Assembly: GCF_000376845.1 (NCBI RefSeq)
Contig: NZ_AQXY01000029.1
Span: 124,001-188,000, forward strand
Reading direction: 5' to 3'
Source: Thioalkalivibrio sp. ALE14
Lineage (GTDB): Bacteria; Pseudomonadota; Gammaproteobacteria; Ectothiorhodospirales; Ectothiorhodospiraceae
DNA: 64,000 bases
The notes under the pieces were generated by a model. It searched no databases. It was given only the letters and a program-made list of their open reading frames with translations, and was not told where the DNA came from. Position 1 is the stretch's first letter. Every line of letters begins with the position of its first letter. The position numbers and the translations under genes were made by a program. This document shows, piece after piece, positions 26,384 through 35,261 of this stretch.

Positions 26384-27991
26384 TCACCCATCTACATTGG
26401 AGGACGCGCCGAAGGCATCGCGCATCCAGCCCCGAAGGGCGTCGAAGCCGTAGTCGGCGTGTTCGCCTGGCGGCTGCATGCCGGGAACGAAACCACGCTC
26501 GAGGAACGGCTCGAGTAGCGCGGGATCACCCGATATCACGTGCACCGGAACCGCCCAGCTCGTGTCCTGGCCAGTGACCAGGGCGGCCGGCTGATGATCG
26601 CCGAGCATGAAGAACAGCGTCTGGTCATCGACATGGCGCGCCGCATAGGCTCCGGTGACCTCCAGCGAATAGCGCACCGACTCCGCGTAGTACTCGCGCA
26701 CCCGATCAAAGTCCCGCCACAAGCGCTCCGGGGGCGGCCCCTTCCCGGCCCATTCGTGAAACACCCCACCGTCGCCGATCGTGTCCCAGTCTTCCATCAC
26801 GGGGAGGATCGGCGTCCACGGTGCATGCGAACTCACCAGCGCCAGCATGGCGAAGATCGGCGCATCGCTCGACGCCCGCACCTGTTCCTCGAAGAACGAC
26901 CAGGTGTACTGGTCCGGCATCGTCACCCAGAAAAATGGTGGGCCCGCGTAGTCGAAGTCGTGCTTGTCGACGATCCGATCCCAGCCGAACCAGCGCCCCT
27001 CCGGCCAGTCGAGCTGGATCGCCGGGGCGAGCATGGCCGTCCGATGCCCGGTAGCCTGGAAGTCCTGTACGAGCGTATCACGCGGTTCGGCTTGTAGCGC
27101 GTCGTAATGCCCCGCGTACCGGACCTGCAGGCCGGACAGCAGCGAGGCGTGCGCCAGCCAGGACTGCCCACCGGCGATCGGGGCCTCCAGTACACCGGTC
27201 ACCACGTGCAATCCAGCCGCCTCCAGGTCGTCGCCGACCTGGTCGAGGACGGGCACGATCACCGGCGCGTAGCGCTCGTCGAACACCGTGGAGACCCCGT
27301 AGGACTCCACCAGCCCCAGGATCACATCGATGCCATCGAGACCCGGGAACGGCCGCCCTTGGGCCTGCTCGCGGGTCGCCTCCAGCTGCGTACGAAAGCG
27401 CCGGTTCTCGGCAATGGCCGCCTGCCCCGCCATGACCTGCTGCTGAACCAGGCCAAAACCCGGCGCCGCCGTCGCCGGTGGGGCCACCCCGCGCATGGCG
27501 GCCAGCGTACCCGCCAGCCCCACAAGAAGCAGTCCGAGGGCCACGAATGACGGAACCCGGGGATGCCCGCGATGATCCGGCGCTGTTCTTGCGAGTGCGT
27601 GCAGCCCGCGGCTCGCACCCCAGACGACCGTTACCAGCCCCACTGCCAGCACCAGTCCCAGCAGCCCCGTGGTGAATGCCCCGAGATTGCCGGTCACCAG
27701 TCGGTACACCGCATCCAGCAGCACCCAGTCCTGCACCACATTCAACGGCCGGGTCAGGCTCGCGCGCGTCAGGGCATCGAACAACGCCAGGACCACCAGA
27801 GCCAGGAGTACTGCACCGATCAGCCAGGCCAGGCTCCGGGCGAGCCTTCCAGCCGGCAGCAGGGCGAACAGGCCAACCAGCAACACGGCCTCCCAGGCCA
27901 GCCCGTACGGGCCGAGCCCCGCATGGCGCGGGATCTCCAGGGCAAGCAGCACCGCATTCAGCGCAACCAGCGTCAGCAGCAGTCGGGTCAT
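26384..27991 (-). CDS. membrane-anchored sulfatase-like hydrolase (LTA synthase/phosphoethanolamine transferase type)
   Basis: A 535-residue inner membrane protein of the alkaline phosphatase superfamily. About five N-terminal hydrophobic helices (residues ~1-190) precede a periplasmic catalytic domain. Visible elements are the nucleophile region VILGLVESYGVSTVFDERY, LALVSSHAPWTPI (conserved His) and FFMLGDHQPAAL, which carries metal-ligand Asp/His. Relatives transfer phosphoglycerol or phosphoethanolamine to envelope glycolipids or glucans; which one applies here is unknown. The start is 13 bases after the cytochrome b561 stop, so the two are probably co-transcribed. Confidence 0.85.
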   Translation of the reverse strand: MTRLLLTLVALNAVLLALEIPRHAGLGPYGLAWEAVLLVGLFALLPAGRLARSLAWLIGAVLLALVVLALFDALTRASLTRPLNVVQDWVLLDAVYRLVTGNLGAFTTGLLGLVLAVGLVTVVWGASRGLHALARTAPDHRGHPRVPSFVALGLLLVGLAGTLAAMRGVAPPATAAPGFGLVQQQVMAGQAAIAENRRFRTQLEATREQAQGRPFPGLDGIDVILGLVESYGVSTVFDERYAPVIVPVLDQVGDDLEAAGLHVVTGVLEAPIAGGQSWLAHASLLSGLQVRYAGHYDALQAEPRDTLVQDFQATGHRTAMLAPAIQLDWPEGRWFGWDRIVDKHDFDYAGPPFFWVTMPDQYTWSFFEEQVRASSDAPIFAMLALVSSHAPWTPILPVMEDWDTIGDGGVFHEWAGKGPPPERLWRDFDRVREYYAESVRYSLEVTGAYAARHVDDQTLFFMLGDHQPAALVTGQDTSWAVPVHVISGDPALLEPFLERGFVPGMQPPGEHADYGFDALRGWMRDAFGASSNVDG

Positions 27992-28004
27992 TCAGGCCCC
28001 GGGC

Positions 28005-28589
28005 TCAGTGTCGGGTCCGGCCGAAGGTCATGCGCTGCATCACCCCGTCACGGCGCACACGCCAGTGGTACAGCGCGGCCGCCACGTGTCCCACGACCAG
28101 GATCAAGGTCACCCTTCCCAGGGCCTGATGCCAGGCAAACAGGGTCTCCGAAAGCGCCTCGTTCTCCGGGAACAGCCCCGGAAGGATCAATGGCCCCAGC
28201 TGCACCGGATACCCCCCGGCCGCGGTTCCCCACCACCCGATCACCGGCATCGCGATCAGCAACACGTAGAGCAGCCCGTGCACCGCCTCCGACCCGACTC
28301 GCTGCCACCGGGCAAGGTCCACCGCATAGCCGGGCTTGCCGCGCCGGATCCGCAGTCCGATCCGCACCAGCATCAAGGCCAGGATCAGCACCCCGAAGCT
28401 CTTGTGCCAGGTGTAGATGGTGTTGGTCGTCGCCTCGCCGAAGCGCGCCTGCAGGCCCTCGAAGCCGAACCAGCCGATCGTCCCGCCAAGGCCCACTGCC
28501 CCCAGCACCAGCACCGCCACCAGCCAGTGCAACACCCGCTGCGCCAGGCCGTAGCGGGGCCAGACCATCGAATCGCTCTCGTTGCGCAT
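28005..28589 (-). CDS. cytochrome b561 family protein
   Basis: A 194-residue inner membrane dihaem cytochrome b (CybB/b561 type) with four hydrophobic helices. Candidate haem-ligating histidines are visible in AQRVLHWLVAV, TWHKSFGVLIL, VHGLLYVLLI and FAWHQALGRV, one per helix as expected. It probably passes electrons between quinol and a periplasmic acceptor. An AGGAGG ribosome-binding site nine bases upstream fixes the start at 28589. It is divergent from the YigB-like gene (130-base gap). Confidence 0.92.
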   Translation of the reverse strand: MRNESDSMVWPRYGLAQRVLHWLVAVLVLGAVGLGGTIGWFGFEGLQARFGEATTNTIYTWHKSFGVLILALMLVRIGLRIRRGKPGYAVDLARWQRVGSEAVHGLLYVLLIAMPVIGWWGTAAGGYPVQLGPLILPGLFPENEALSETLFAWHQALGRVTLILVVGHVAAALYHWRVRRDGVMQRMTFGRTRH

Positions 28590-28719
28590 CCCGAACCACC
28601 TCCTCGACCCGAATCACTTGGTACCCCCTCACCCTATCAAGCCGACTCGAACAGAGGGCTCGAGTACCCCCAGCGTCGTTATCCGAATATCCGATGCAAC
28701 CCGGCCCCACGCTACTCTT

Positions 28720-29472
28720 ATGCTAATGAATCATTCCATTGCAAGCGGACCACGCGGACCCGCGCCCCTCGATCCGGACCGTATCCGCTGCCTGACGTTC
28801 GACCTCGACGACACCCTGTGGCCGGTGATGCCGGTCATCCACCACGCCGAGGCGCGCTTCTATGCCTGGCTGCGCGAGCATGCCCCGGCGGTCTGCGAAC
28901 GCTTTGATCCAGACGACCTGATCCAGGAGCGCACGGCATTCATGCGCGCGGCCCCCGACCACGAGCGCCACGACCTGACCCGCCTGCGCAAGCGCTGGCT
29001 GCGCGAACTGGCCGATTCCTGTGGCTGCTGTCCGGACCACCTTTCGAGCGAAGGCTTCCAGGTGTTCTGGGAGGCACGCAACGAGGTCACGCCCTATCCC
29101 GAAGCCGAAAGTGTGCTGACGACGCTGTCGCGTCACTTCCGCCTGGGCGCGATCAGCAACGGCAATGCCGATGTCTTCCGCACGCCCCTCGGGCAGTACT
29201 TCGACTTCGCCATCGCCGCCGGCGAAGCGGGTGCGGCCAAGCCCGATCCGCATATCTTCGACCAGGCCCGCAAGCATGCGGGGATGGCGCCCGACGCCAT
29301 CCTGCACGTCGGGGACGACAGCACGGCGGACGTCCTCGGCGCGCTCCAGGCCGGCTTCCGCGCCGCCTGGTTCAACCCGCAATCTCTCCCCTGGGAACAC
29401 GGTCACCCCCGCCCCTGCCTGACCCTCGGCCGCCTCGGCCAGCTACCCCGCCACCTCGGCATCGACACCTGA
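28720..29472 (+). CDS. yigB: YigB-like HAD phosphatase
   Basis: HAD-superfamily phosphatase resembling E. coli YigB, which can dephosphorylate flavin mononucleotide and the riboflavin precursor. Motif I is LTFDLDDTLWPV, motif II is AISNGNADVF, motif III is the KPDPHIFDQA lysine, and motif IV is ILHVGDDSTADVLGA. The 250-residue size fits. Two ATGs (28720, 28726) are possible, neither with a clear ribosome-binding site; TACTCT at 28713-28718 could be a -10 of a nearly leaderless transcript. Substrate inferred from similarity only. Confidence 0.82.
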   Translation: MLMNHSIASGPRGPAPLDPDRIRCLTFDLDDTLWPVMPVIHHAEARFYAWLREHAPAVCERFDPDDLIQERTAFMRAAPDHERHDLTRLRKRWLRELADSCGCCPDHLSSEGFQVFWEARNEVTPYPEAESVLTTLSRHFRLGAISNGNADVFRTPLGQYFDFAIAAGEAGAAKPDPHIFDQARKHAGMAPDAILHVGDDSTADVLGALQAGFRAAWFNPQSLPWEHGHPRPCLTLGRLGQLPRHLGIDT

Positions 29473-29491
29473 CTCGGCGCACCACCACACC

Positions 29492-29570
29492 GGTGGGAGC
29501 CTGCTTGCAGGCGAAGCCCCCGCCCGCGTCCGACTCTGGCAGGGGCTTCGCCTGCAAGCAGGCTCCCACC
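29492..29570. repeat. REP-like inverted repeat, copy 2 (29-bp perfect arms)
   Basis: Arms 29492-29520 and 29542-29570 are exact 29-base reverse complements separated by 21 bases. Each arm carries the GGGAGCCTGCTTGCAGGCGAAG module found at 15868 and 36188. It lies between the yigB-like stop and the yhaO-like start and could form a very stable cruciform or RNA hairpin. Confidence 0.92.
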
Positions 29571-29670
29571 GGGCAGAACCGATGAAGGGGCCCATCCCAT
29601 GTTCCGGGATTGGCTTTGGTCCGCGATTCTTCCAAACTGCGCCCATGATCCCGACCACCTCCCCGCGTCC

Positions 29671-30951
29671 ATGAAGCTCCTGTGCGTGGGCGATATCCAT
29701 CTGGGCCGACAGCCCTCGCGCATCCCGCCCGCGGTGGACGAGGCGCTCGGCATCGCAAACCTCGGCCCGGCCGCTGCGTGGCGCCGCAGCGTCGACTACG
29801 CCGTCGAACAAGGCATCGACGCAGTGCTGCTGGCCGGCGACGTGGTCGAACAGGAGGACGACTTCTACGAGGCCTACCGCGACCTGAGGGCGGGTGTCGA
29901 ACGCCTGACCGAGGCGGGCATCCGGGTCCTCGGTGTCGCCGGCAACCATGACGTCCAGGTCCTGCCACGACTGGCCGAATCCCTGCCGGCCTTCGAGCTG
30001 CTGGGGGCCGGCGGGCAGTGGGAAACCCGCGAGCTGCGCGGCCATGCTGAACAGCGCCTGCGGATTGCGGGCTGGTCGTTCCCCGAAGCGCGCGTAACCA
30101 CCAGCCCGCTGGAAGGCGATTTTCCCGCCCCCACAGACTGCCCCACCGTCGGGCTGCTGCACTGCGACCGTGACCAGTCGCGCAGCCCGCACGCCCCCGT
30201 GCGCAGCAGCGACCTGGAAGCGGCCCCGGTCGAGGCCTGGCTGCTGGGCCATATCCACCGCCCCGATCCGCTCGCCGCGCCCCGCCCGATGGGCTATCTG
30301 GGCTCCCTGAGCGGCATGGACCCGGGCGAGCCCGGCCGCCATGGCCCATGGTGTCTCGAGATTACCCCGGGCGGCGACCTCGCGATCGCGCAGATTCCCC
30401 TGGCACCGTTGTACTGGCATACCCTCGAAATCGCCGTGGATGGCCTGCAGGAAGCGGCCGATATCCACCGGCGGGTGACCGAGGCCCTGGAAGCCCTCCA
30501 TACCGAGCTGGAGACCTGGAGCCACAGACCTGCGGCCGTCGGCTGCCGCCTGCGCTTTACCGGGCGCAGCGATCAGCGCCACGCGCTGGAGCGCAGCCTG
30601 CACGCCGACGACCCGCGCACCACACCGCAGGACCTCGGCGGCCGTTTGTATTTCGTCCACGACTGGCGCCTGGAGGCCCTGCCCGCCCTGGATCTGGCGG
30701 AACTCGCCGCGGGCAGCGACCCCGCCGCCTTGCTGGCCCGCAAGCTCCAGTTGCTGCAAGGCCCGGACAACGCGGCCCGCCGCGAACTCCTGGACAAGGC
30801 CCGCGATCCGCTCGCCCAGATAATTCATGACCCGCGTTATCGCGCCCTCGCCCCCGACGTCCCGGATGACGAGGCGATCGCCCGCCACCTGGAAGCGGCC
30901 GCCCTGCACGCCCTTGACCAGCTGCTGCTCCAGCGCGAGCGCGAAGCGTGA
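29671..30951 (+). CDS. YhaO/SbcD-like metallophosphoesterase
   Basis: A 426-residue calcineurin-type phosphoesterase of the SbcD/Mre11/YhaO group. Metal-binding motifs are GDIHLGR (Asp8, His10), LLAGDVVEQED, VAGNHDVQ, GLLHCD and LLGHIHRPD. The C-terminal ~180 residues form the family cap/adaptor region that binds the ATPase partner. ATG 29671 opens directly on the catalytic strand MKLLCVGDIH; an upstream ATG at 29599 would add unrelated residues. The SMC-like partner gene starts 7 bases downstream. The pair likely forms a DNA-end-processing nuclease complex. Confidence 0.9.
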   Translation: MKLLCVGDIHLGRQPSRIPPAVDEALGIANLGPAAAWRRSVDYAVEQGIDAVLLAGDVVEQEDDFYEAYRDLRAGVERLTEAGIRVLGVAGNHDVQVLPRLAESLPAFELLGAGGQWETRELRGHAEQRLRIAGWSFPEARVTTSPLEGDFPAPTDCPTVGLLHCDRDQSRSPHAPVRSSDLEAAPVEAWLLGHIHRPDPLAAPRPMGYLGSLSGMDPGEPGRHGPWCLEITPGGDLAIAQIPLAPLYWHTLEIAVDGLQEAADIHRRVTEALEALHTELETWSHRPAAVGCRLRFTGRSDQRHALERSLHADDPRTTPQDLGGRLYFVHDWRLEALPALDLAELAAGSDPAALLARKLQLLQGPDNAARRELLDKARDPLAQIIHDPRYRALAPDVPDDEAIARHLEAAALHALDQLLLQREREA

Positions 30952-30958
30952 GGGCCGC

Positions 30959-33900
30959 ATGAGACTGGACTCACTGGATATCGTCCGCCTGCCGGGCATC
31001 CATCCGGGCTTCCGTCTGGATGCCCTGGGGCCGGGCGTGAACGTGGCGGTCGGACCCAACGCTTCGGGAAAATCGAGCCTTGTGCGCGCCTTGCGGGCCG
31101 TCCTGTATACCCAGGAACTGCGCCAGACCGGAGTCCAAATCGAGGCGACCTTCGTCGATGCCCAGGGCCCGTTGCAGGCCCATCGGCTGGGGACCGACCT
31201 GACCTGGTCGCGCAACGGCGAACGCGTCGAGGCGCCCCCGCTGCCGGATCATCGCTTCATCGACTGCTACACCCTGCGCATCGAGGACCTGCTGAACGCC
31301 GACCACGGCACCGAGCAGGAGATCGGCCTGCGCCTGGCCCGCGAGCTGGCCGGTGGCTACGACCTGCCCGCCTTGCGCGAAGACCTGACCCTGAAGTCGA
31401 CCCATGCCCGTAGCGAGTCTCAGGCGCTGACGGCCGCGGAACAGGAACTGCGCGAACGCCGCCAGCAGCAACGCGGCCTGCAGCACGACGAACAGCGCCT
31501 GACCGAGCTGAAGGCGCAACGCCAGCAGACCCAGCGCGCCGCCCACGAGGCCGATCAGTACGAACGCGCCCTGGACCTGCTGGGGGCCCGACGCGAACAC
31601 CGGGATCTGGAGACCCGGATGGCGGCCTTGCCTCCCGGTCTGGACCGGCTGCGCGGCGACGAACTGCAACGCCTCGCCCCGCTCCAGGACGAGTTGCGGC
31701 GCCTGGAACACGAACAACAACAGGCCCGTGAACGCCTGGAGGACGCCCGTCAGCGCCGCGAGGAAGCTGGCCTGGCGGACTCCGAGCTGCATACGGATTC
31801 CGTGGACGATCAACGCCCCGTGGCACGCAGGCTGCTGGAGCTGGAGAGGGGGCTGGAACAGGCGACGAGCGAGCTGCACGAGGCGCAGGCAACACTGCGC
31901 CAGGCAACCGAAGAACTGGGGGGCACGCCAGAGGCGGCTCCAGCCCTGGACCCCGCCACGCTCCACGGGGTGGAACAGTCCCTGGAGACCCTGCGCGGGC
32001 TGCAGGCCGGCATCACGCAACGGGAAGACGAACTCGCCTCCCTGCCTCCGACCGAGGACGCCCTGCCCACCCCCGACACACTGCGCCGCGGCCGCGACGA
32101 GCTGCTGCACTGGCTGGGGTCCCCGCGTCCCGCCCCCTGGACCGGCCTGCGCCGGGTCGCCGCCGGGATCGCCCTGCTCGCGGCGAGCGGCGCCATTGGC
32201 ACCGCGGCGGTGCTGGTACACCCCGCCTTCGCCGTACTCGCGCTGCCGGTCGCCTGGGGCGCCTACATCGCCGCTCGCCCGGCGACCGACCGCATACCCC
32301 GCGAGGCGGCCAAGGCACGCTTCCGCGATACCGGTCTGGAGCCGCCCACGGACTGGGAGACCGACGCGGTCCGCGAGCGCCTGGCCCACCTGGAGCGCGA
32401 CCTGGAAGCTGCGGAGGCCGCGCGACGAACGGCGGAGCGCCGCGCTCGACTCGAACGCGAACTGCAAGAGCGGCGCGCCGCCCGCGAGCAGGAACAGGAG
32501 CGCCTGAAGGATATTGCCCGGCAGGTCGGCTTCGACCCCGACTGCATCAATGCCTCGCTGCAGCGCTGGATCCACCTGACCGCGAATCATGACCGGGCCC
32601 GCCAGGCCGTTAGTGCGGCCCGGGCAGAGCAGGAGCGCCTGACAGCCGAGCTGGAGGCGACCCGGGCGCCCATCATGGCCTTTCTCGCCCAGTATTCATT
32701 GGTCCCCCAGGACCCCAACCCGTCGGCGGATGCCCTGGCTCAGCGCCTGGACCGTCTCGCCGCGCGACTGCAGGCACGGGACACCGCGCAGCGCGAGGAA
32801 AAGGCCGCCCAGCGCGAACTCGAACGCCTGCAAGCGGACACGAACCGCACGCGAGAGCAGATCGCCGCGCTGTACGCAGCCGCCGGCCTGGAGAATGGCG
32901 ATGAATCGACCCTGCGCGAGAGGCTGCGGCTATGGCCCGACTGGCAGGAACTGAGCGTGCAACTGGGTAATGTGCGCGAACGCGAGCGCGAACGCCGCCG
33001 CCACCTCGAGGACCGCCCGGACCTGCTGGAGGCGGTCGAGGCCGATGCCGCGGAGCCCCTGGAATCGCAACTTCAGACCCTGCGCGACCAGGCGGGGGAA
33101 CGCGACCGGCTGAGCGAGGAGGTCGCCCGCATCGAAGCGGCCATCGACCGCGCCGGCCATGAACGCCAGCTGGAATCGGCCCGCGCCCGCCGCGAACTCG
33201 CCCGCGACGCCCTGAGCGAGCGCCTCGACCAGGCCCTGTTTGCCACGGCCGGAAACTTTCTGCTGGACCAGGTCGAGATGGAACACGAACAGGCGGTGCA
33301 GCCTGCGGCCCTGCGTCAGGCCCGGGAGTGGTTCCAGCGCTTCACTCGCCATCAATACGAACTTCAGTTCTCGCCCCATGCCACGGCCCGATTCAGCGCC
33401 CGCGAGACCGCCAGCGGGGCGACCCGCGCGCTCACCGAACTCTCCAGCGGGACGCGGATGCAGCTTCTGCTCGCCGTACGCATCGCCTTTGCGCTGGAGG
33501 CCGAGCGCGGCCGCAGCGCGCTCCCGCTCATCCTCGACGAGGCGCTGGGCACGGCGGACCCGGACCGCTTCCGGGCGGTGGCCGAAAGCCTGCAAGCACT
33601 GGCCCACGAGGCCGGCCGCCAGGTCTTCTACCTGACCGCCCAGCCCGAAGATGCCCGTTACTGGCAGGCACAGGACTCCAGCGTCGAGATCATCGACCTG
33701 GCCGCACGCCGCTGGGGACAGCAAACGCTGGGGAGCCCCGAACAGCTGACCCTTCCGGAAACCGAACCGGTACCCGCCCCCGGCAACGATTCGCCCGAGG
33801 ACTACGCCCAGCGGATCGGAGGCGTCCCGCTGATCGCCCCCTGGCAGGACCCGGCCGGTATCCATCTGTTTCACCTGCTGCGGGACCGTCTGGAGCTGTT

Positions 33901-34405
33901 GCAGCGCCTGCTGGAGCTGGGAGTGGATCGCCTGGGCGCGCTGGAGTCCCTGCTGCAAGGCCCCGCCGACTCCCTGCTGGACCACGCGGAACGCCAGATG
34001 CTTCAGGCCCGTAGCGAGGCCGCCCGCGCCTGGATTCGCGCCTGGCGCCAGGGTCGCGGCCGCCCGGTAGACCGCGCGGCCCTGGAGGCCTCCGAGGCCG
34101 TCAGTGCGACCTTCATCGACGCCGTCTCCGACCTGGCGAGCCAGCTGAATGGCGACGGCGAAAAGCTCCTTGCCGAACTGGAAAACGGTACGGTCAAGCG
34201 CTTCCAGAGCAGCGCCCGCGAACGGCTGTCCGAATGGCTCACCGACAACGGCTATATCGACCCGAACCCGGTCCTGACCGAAACCGAACTCGAACACCGC
34301 GCCATCGCGACCCTGAAACCACACCACACCACACCGGAGCAGGCCGTCACCGAAGGCCAGGCCCTGGCCCGCGCCCTGCAAGCCGGCTTGCACCCGCCCG
34401 CCTGA
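30959..34405 (+). CDS. YhaN-like SMC/Rad50-type ATPase
   Basis: A 1148-residue AAA ATPase (AAA_27/YhaN group). Walker A GPNASGKSS is at residues 32-40, long coiled-coil arms fill ~190-800, the ABC signature LSSGT is at 828-832, and Walker B LPLILDEALG has Asp860/Glu861. A hydrophobic hairpin (about 395-445) interrupts the coiled coil, as in membrane-associated YhaN proteins. Unusually, ~240 residues follow the ATPase core (about 905-1148), largely helical, with an acidic/Pro linker. ATG 30959 follows the metallophosphoesterase stop by 7 bases. Partner in a probable SbcCD-like complex. Confidence 0.9.
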   Translation: MRLDSLDIVRLPGIHPGFRLDALGPGVNVAVGPNASGKSSLVRALRAVLYTQELRQTGVQIEATFVDAQGPLQAHRLGTDLTWSRNGERVEAPPLPDHRFIDCYTLRIEDLLNADHGTEQEIGLRLARELAGGYDLPALREDLTLKSTHARSESQALTAAEQELRERRQQQRGLQHDEQRLTELKAQRQQTQRAAHEADQYERALDLLGARREHRDLETRMAALPPGLDRLRGDELQRLAPLQDELRRLEHEQQQARERLEDARQRREEAGLADSELHTDSVDDQRPVARRLLELERGLEQATSELHEAQATLRQATEELGGTPEAAPALDPATLHGVEQSLETLRGLQAGITQREDELASLPPTEDALPTPDTLRRGRDELLHWLGSPRPAPWTGLRRVAAGIALLAASGAIGTAAVLVHPAFAVLALPVAWGAYIAARPATDRIPREAAKARFRDTGLEPPTDWETDAVRERLAHLERDLEAAEAARRTAERRARLERELQERRAAREQEQERLKDIARQVGFDPDCINASLQRWIHLTANHDRARQAVSAARAEQERLTAELEATRAPIMAFLAQYSLVPQDPNPSADALAQRLDRLAARLQARDTAQREEKAAQRELERLQADTNRTREQIAALYAAAGLENGDESTLRERLRLWPDWQELSVQLGNVRERERERRRHLEDRPDLLEAVEADAAEPLESQLQTLRDQAGERDRLSEEVARIEAAIDRAGHERQLESARARRELARDALSERLDQALFATAGNFLLDQVEMEHEQAVQPAALRQAREWFQRFTRHQYELQFSPHATARFSARETASGATRALTELSSGTRMQLLLAVRIAFALEAERGRSALPLILDEALGTADPDRFRAVAESLQALAHEAGRQVFYLTAQPEDARYWQAQDSSVEIIDLAARRWGQQTLGSPEQLTLPETEPVPAPGNDSPEDYAQRIGGVPLIAPWQDPAGIHLFHLLRDRLELLQRLLELGVDRLGALESLLQGPADSLLDHAERQMLQARSEAARAWIRAWRQGRGRPVDRAALEASEAVSATFIDAVSDLASQLNGDGEKLLAELENGTVKRFQSSARERLSEWLTDNGYIDPNPVLTETELEHRAIATLKPHHTTPEQAVTEGQALARALQAGLHPPA

Positions 34406-34658
34406 GTAGTGCAACGACGGAAGCCCGAAAACCGTTGACAGGAAGATACGAAGACTGGAAGTAAAATAATGGTGGTAGCGCTTGGAACCACCCGGTCATC
34501 CCATCAAGAACCTTCTTACGCTTCTTGTCTTCCTGTTGCCGGCCCCTGACCTTCAATGTGCGCTCGCCCCTGCGGCGATGTTTCGGTGCTATTGTGGAGA
34601 GACCACGCTTCGTGACCCCGCCTCGCTGGCGACACCCCGATGGAGACCCTGCTGCCCT

Positions 34659-34814
34659 ATGGCCAAACCGAACTACCAATACGAAAAGCGCCAGCGCGAG
34701 CTGAAAAAAGCCGCCAAGCAGGAAGAAAAACGCCAGCAGAAACGGGCACGCAATCAGCCGGATGACCCATCCGGCGCCCCGGAGGACCCACCCCATGAAG
34801 AGCATGGATCGTAA
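34659..34814 (+). CDS. small Lys/Arg/Gln-rich protein
   Basis: A 51-residue highly charged protein starting MAKPNYQYEKRQRELKKAAK, a recognisable small family in proteobacteria (opening MAKxNYxxEKRQRELxKK from memory), function unknown. The second half is Pro/Asp/Glu-rich. The frame is open upstream to 34482, but family similarity begins at this ATG. Its 3' end overlaps the next small gene (34795) by 20 bases. Confidence 0.72.
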   Translation: MAKPNYQYEKRQRELKKAAKQEEKRQQKRARNQPDDPSGAPEDPPHEEHGS

Positions 34815-35176
34815 GCGCGACAGCAAGAAGAAGGCCGAAAAGAACCTAAGGCAACACTGATCAATGTACACGTTCGCGCTCGAGTCGCTTTTGAGTGCGA
34901 ACAAGGCGCGGTGACTGCCGTGCAGTCACTCTGCACAAGGGAGCCGCAACGCCGTGCGCGCTCAAAAGCGGCCGAGCCCCTTCGGGGTTGGTACCCCAGG
35001 TTCCCCGATTCTGCGTTGCACCGCTTGGCCGTAGGATGGCTACGGCTCTGCGCGGCGCGCCTTGTCTCGGAAAACCGGGGGCACCAACGCGAACGTGTAC
35101 ATTGATCAGTGTTGCCTTAATGGAGAAACGCACCGCCAAGGCGGAGAAGCGAAAGCCCAAGATCTTTCTGCCCTGA
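34795..35176 (+). pseudogene. small Lys-rich gene split by a MITE-like insertion
   Basis: GGAGG (34781-34785) precedes ATG 34795. The frame reads MKSMDRKRDSKKKAEKNL up to 34848 and then runs into the element's terminal repeat, where it stops at 34858-34860. Removing the element together with one copy of the flanking TA joins codon CTA directly in frame to 35120, giving MEKRTAKAEKRKPKIFLP and a stop at 35174-35176. The restored protein would be 36 residues, Lys/Arg-rich throughout. The truncated 21-residue product (ending RQH) may still be made. Frame and composition support a genuine interrupted gene; no function is known. Confidence 0.7.
34847..35119. mobile_element. MITE-like element, copy 1, 32-bp perfect terminal inverted repeats
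   Basis: Bases 34847-34878 and 35088-35119 are exact 32-base reverse complements. The outermost TA on each side is best read as a TA target duplication, leaving a 269-bp element starting AGGCAACACTGATC. It has no coding capacity. Internal sequence is GC-rich with hairpins, including GAGCCCCTTCGGGG near 34974. A second copy lies at 57482-57763. TA targeting would suggest mobilisation by an IS630/Tc1-mariner-type transposase encoded elsewhere. Confidence 0.85.
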
Positions 35177-35197
35177 CCCAACCGTTTTGGAACGCAC

Positions 35198-35241
35198 GAC
35201 GCCGGCCTCCGGGGTTCTCCCCGGGTCGGCGTCTTTCGTTT
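35198..35241 (+). terminator. Rho-independent terminator before the RIO kinase gene
   Basis: GACGCCG (35198-35204) pairs with CGGCGTC (35227-35233), with an inner CCGGGG/CCCCGG stem, followed by TTTCGTTT. It lies 20 bases after the stop of the interrupted small gene and ends that transcript. Confidence 0.8.
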
Positions 35242-35261
35242 CACTAACCCCGTACCCGCTC

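Noticed and set aside
25445-26518. Open frames (up to 357 codons) across the composite repeat
   Set aside because: Sequence is inverted repeats and hairpins; translations are Arg/Pro-rich and carry no domain.
34435-34467. TTGACA and TAAAAT as a promoter for the small basic genes
   Set aside because: The spacer would be 21 bases, too long for a sigma-70 promoter; left as sequence coincidence.
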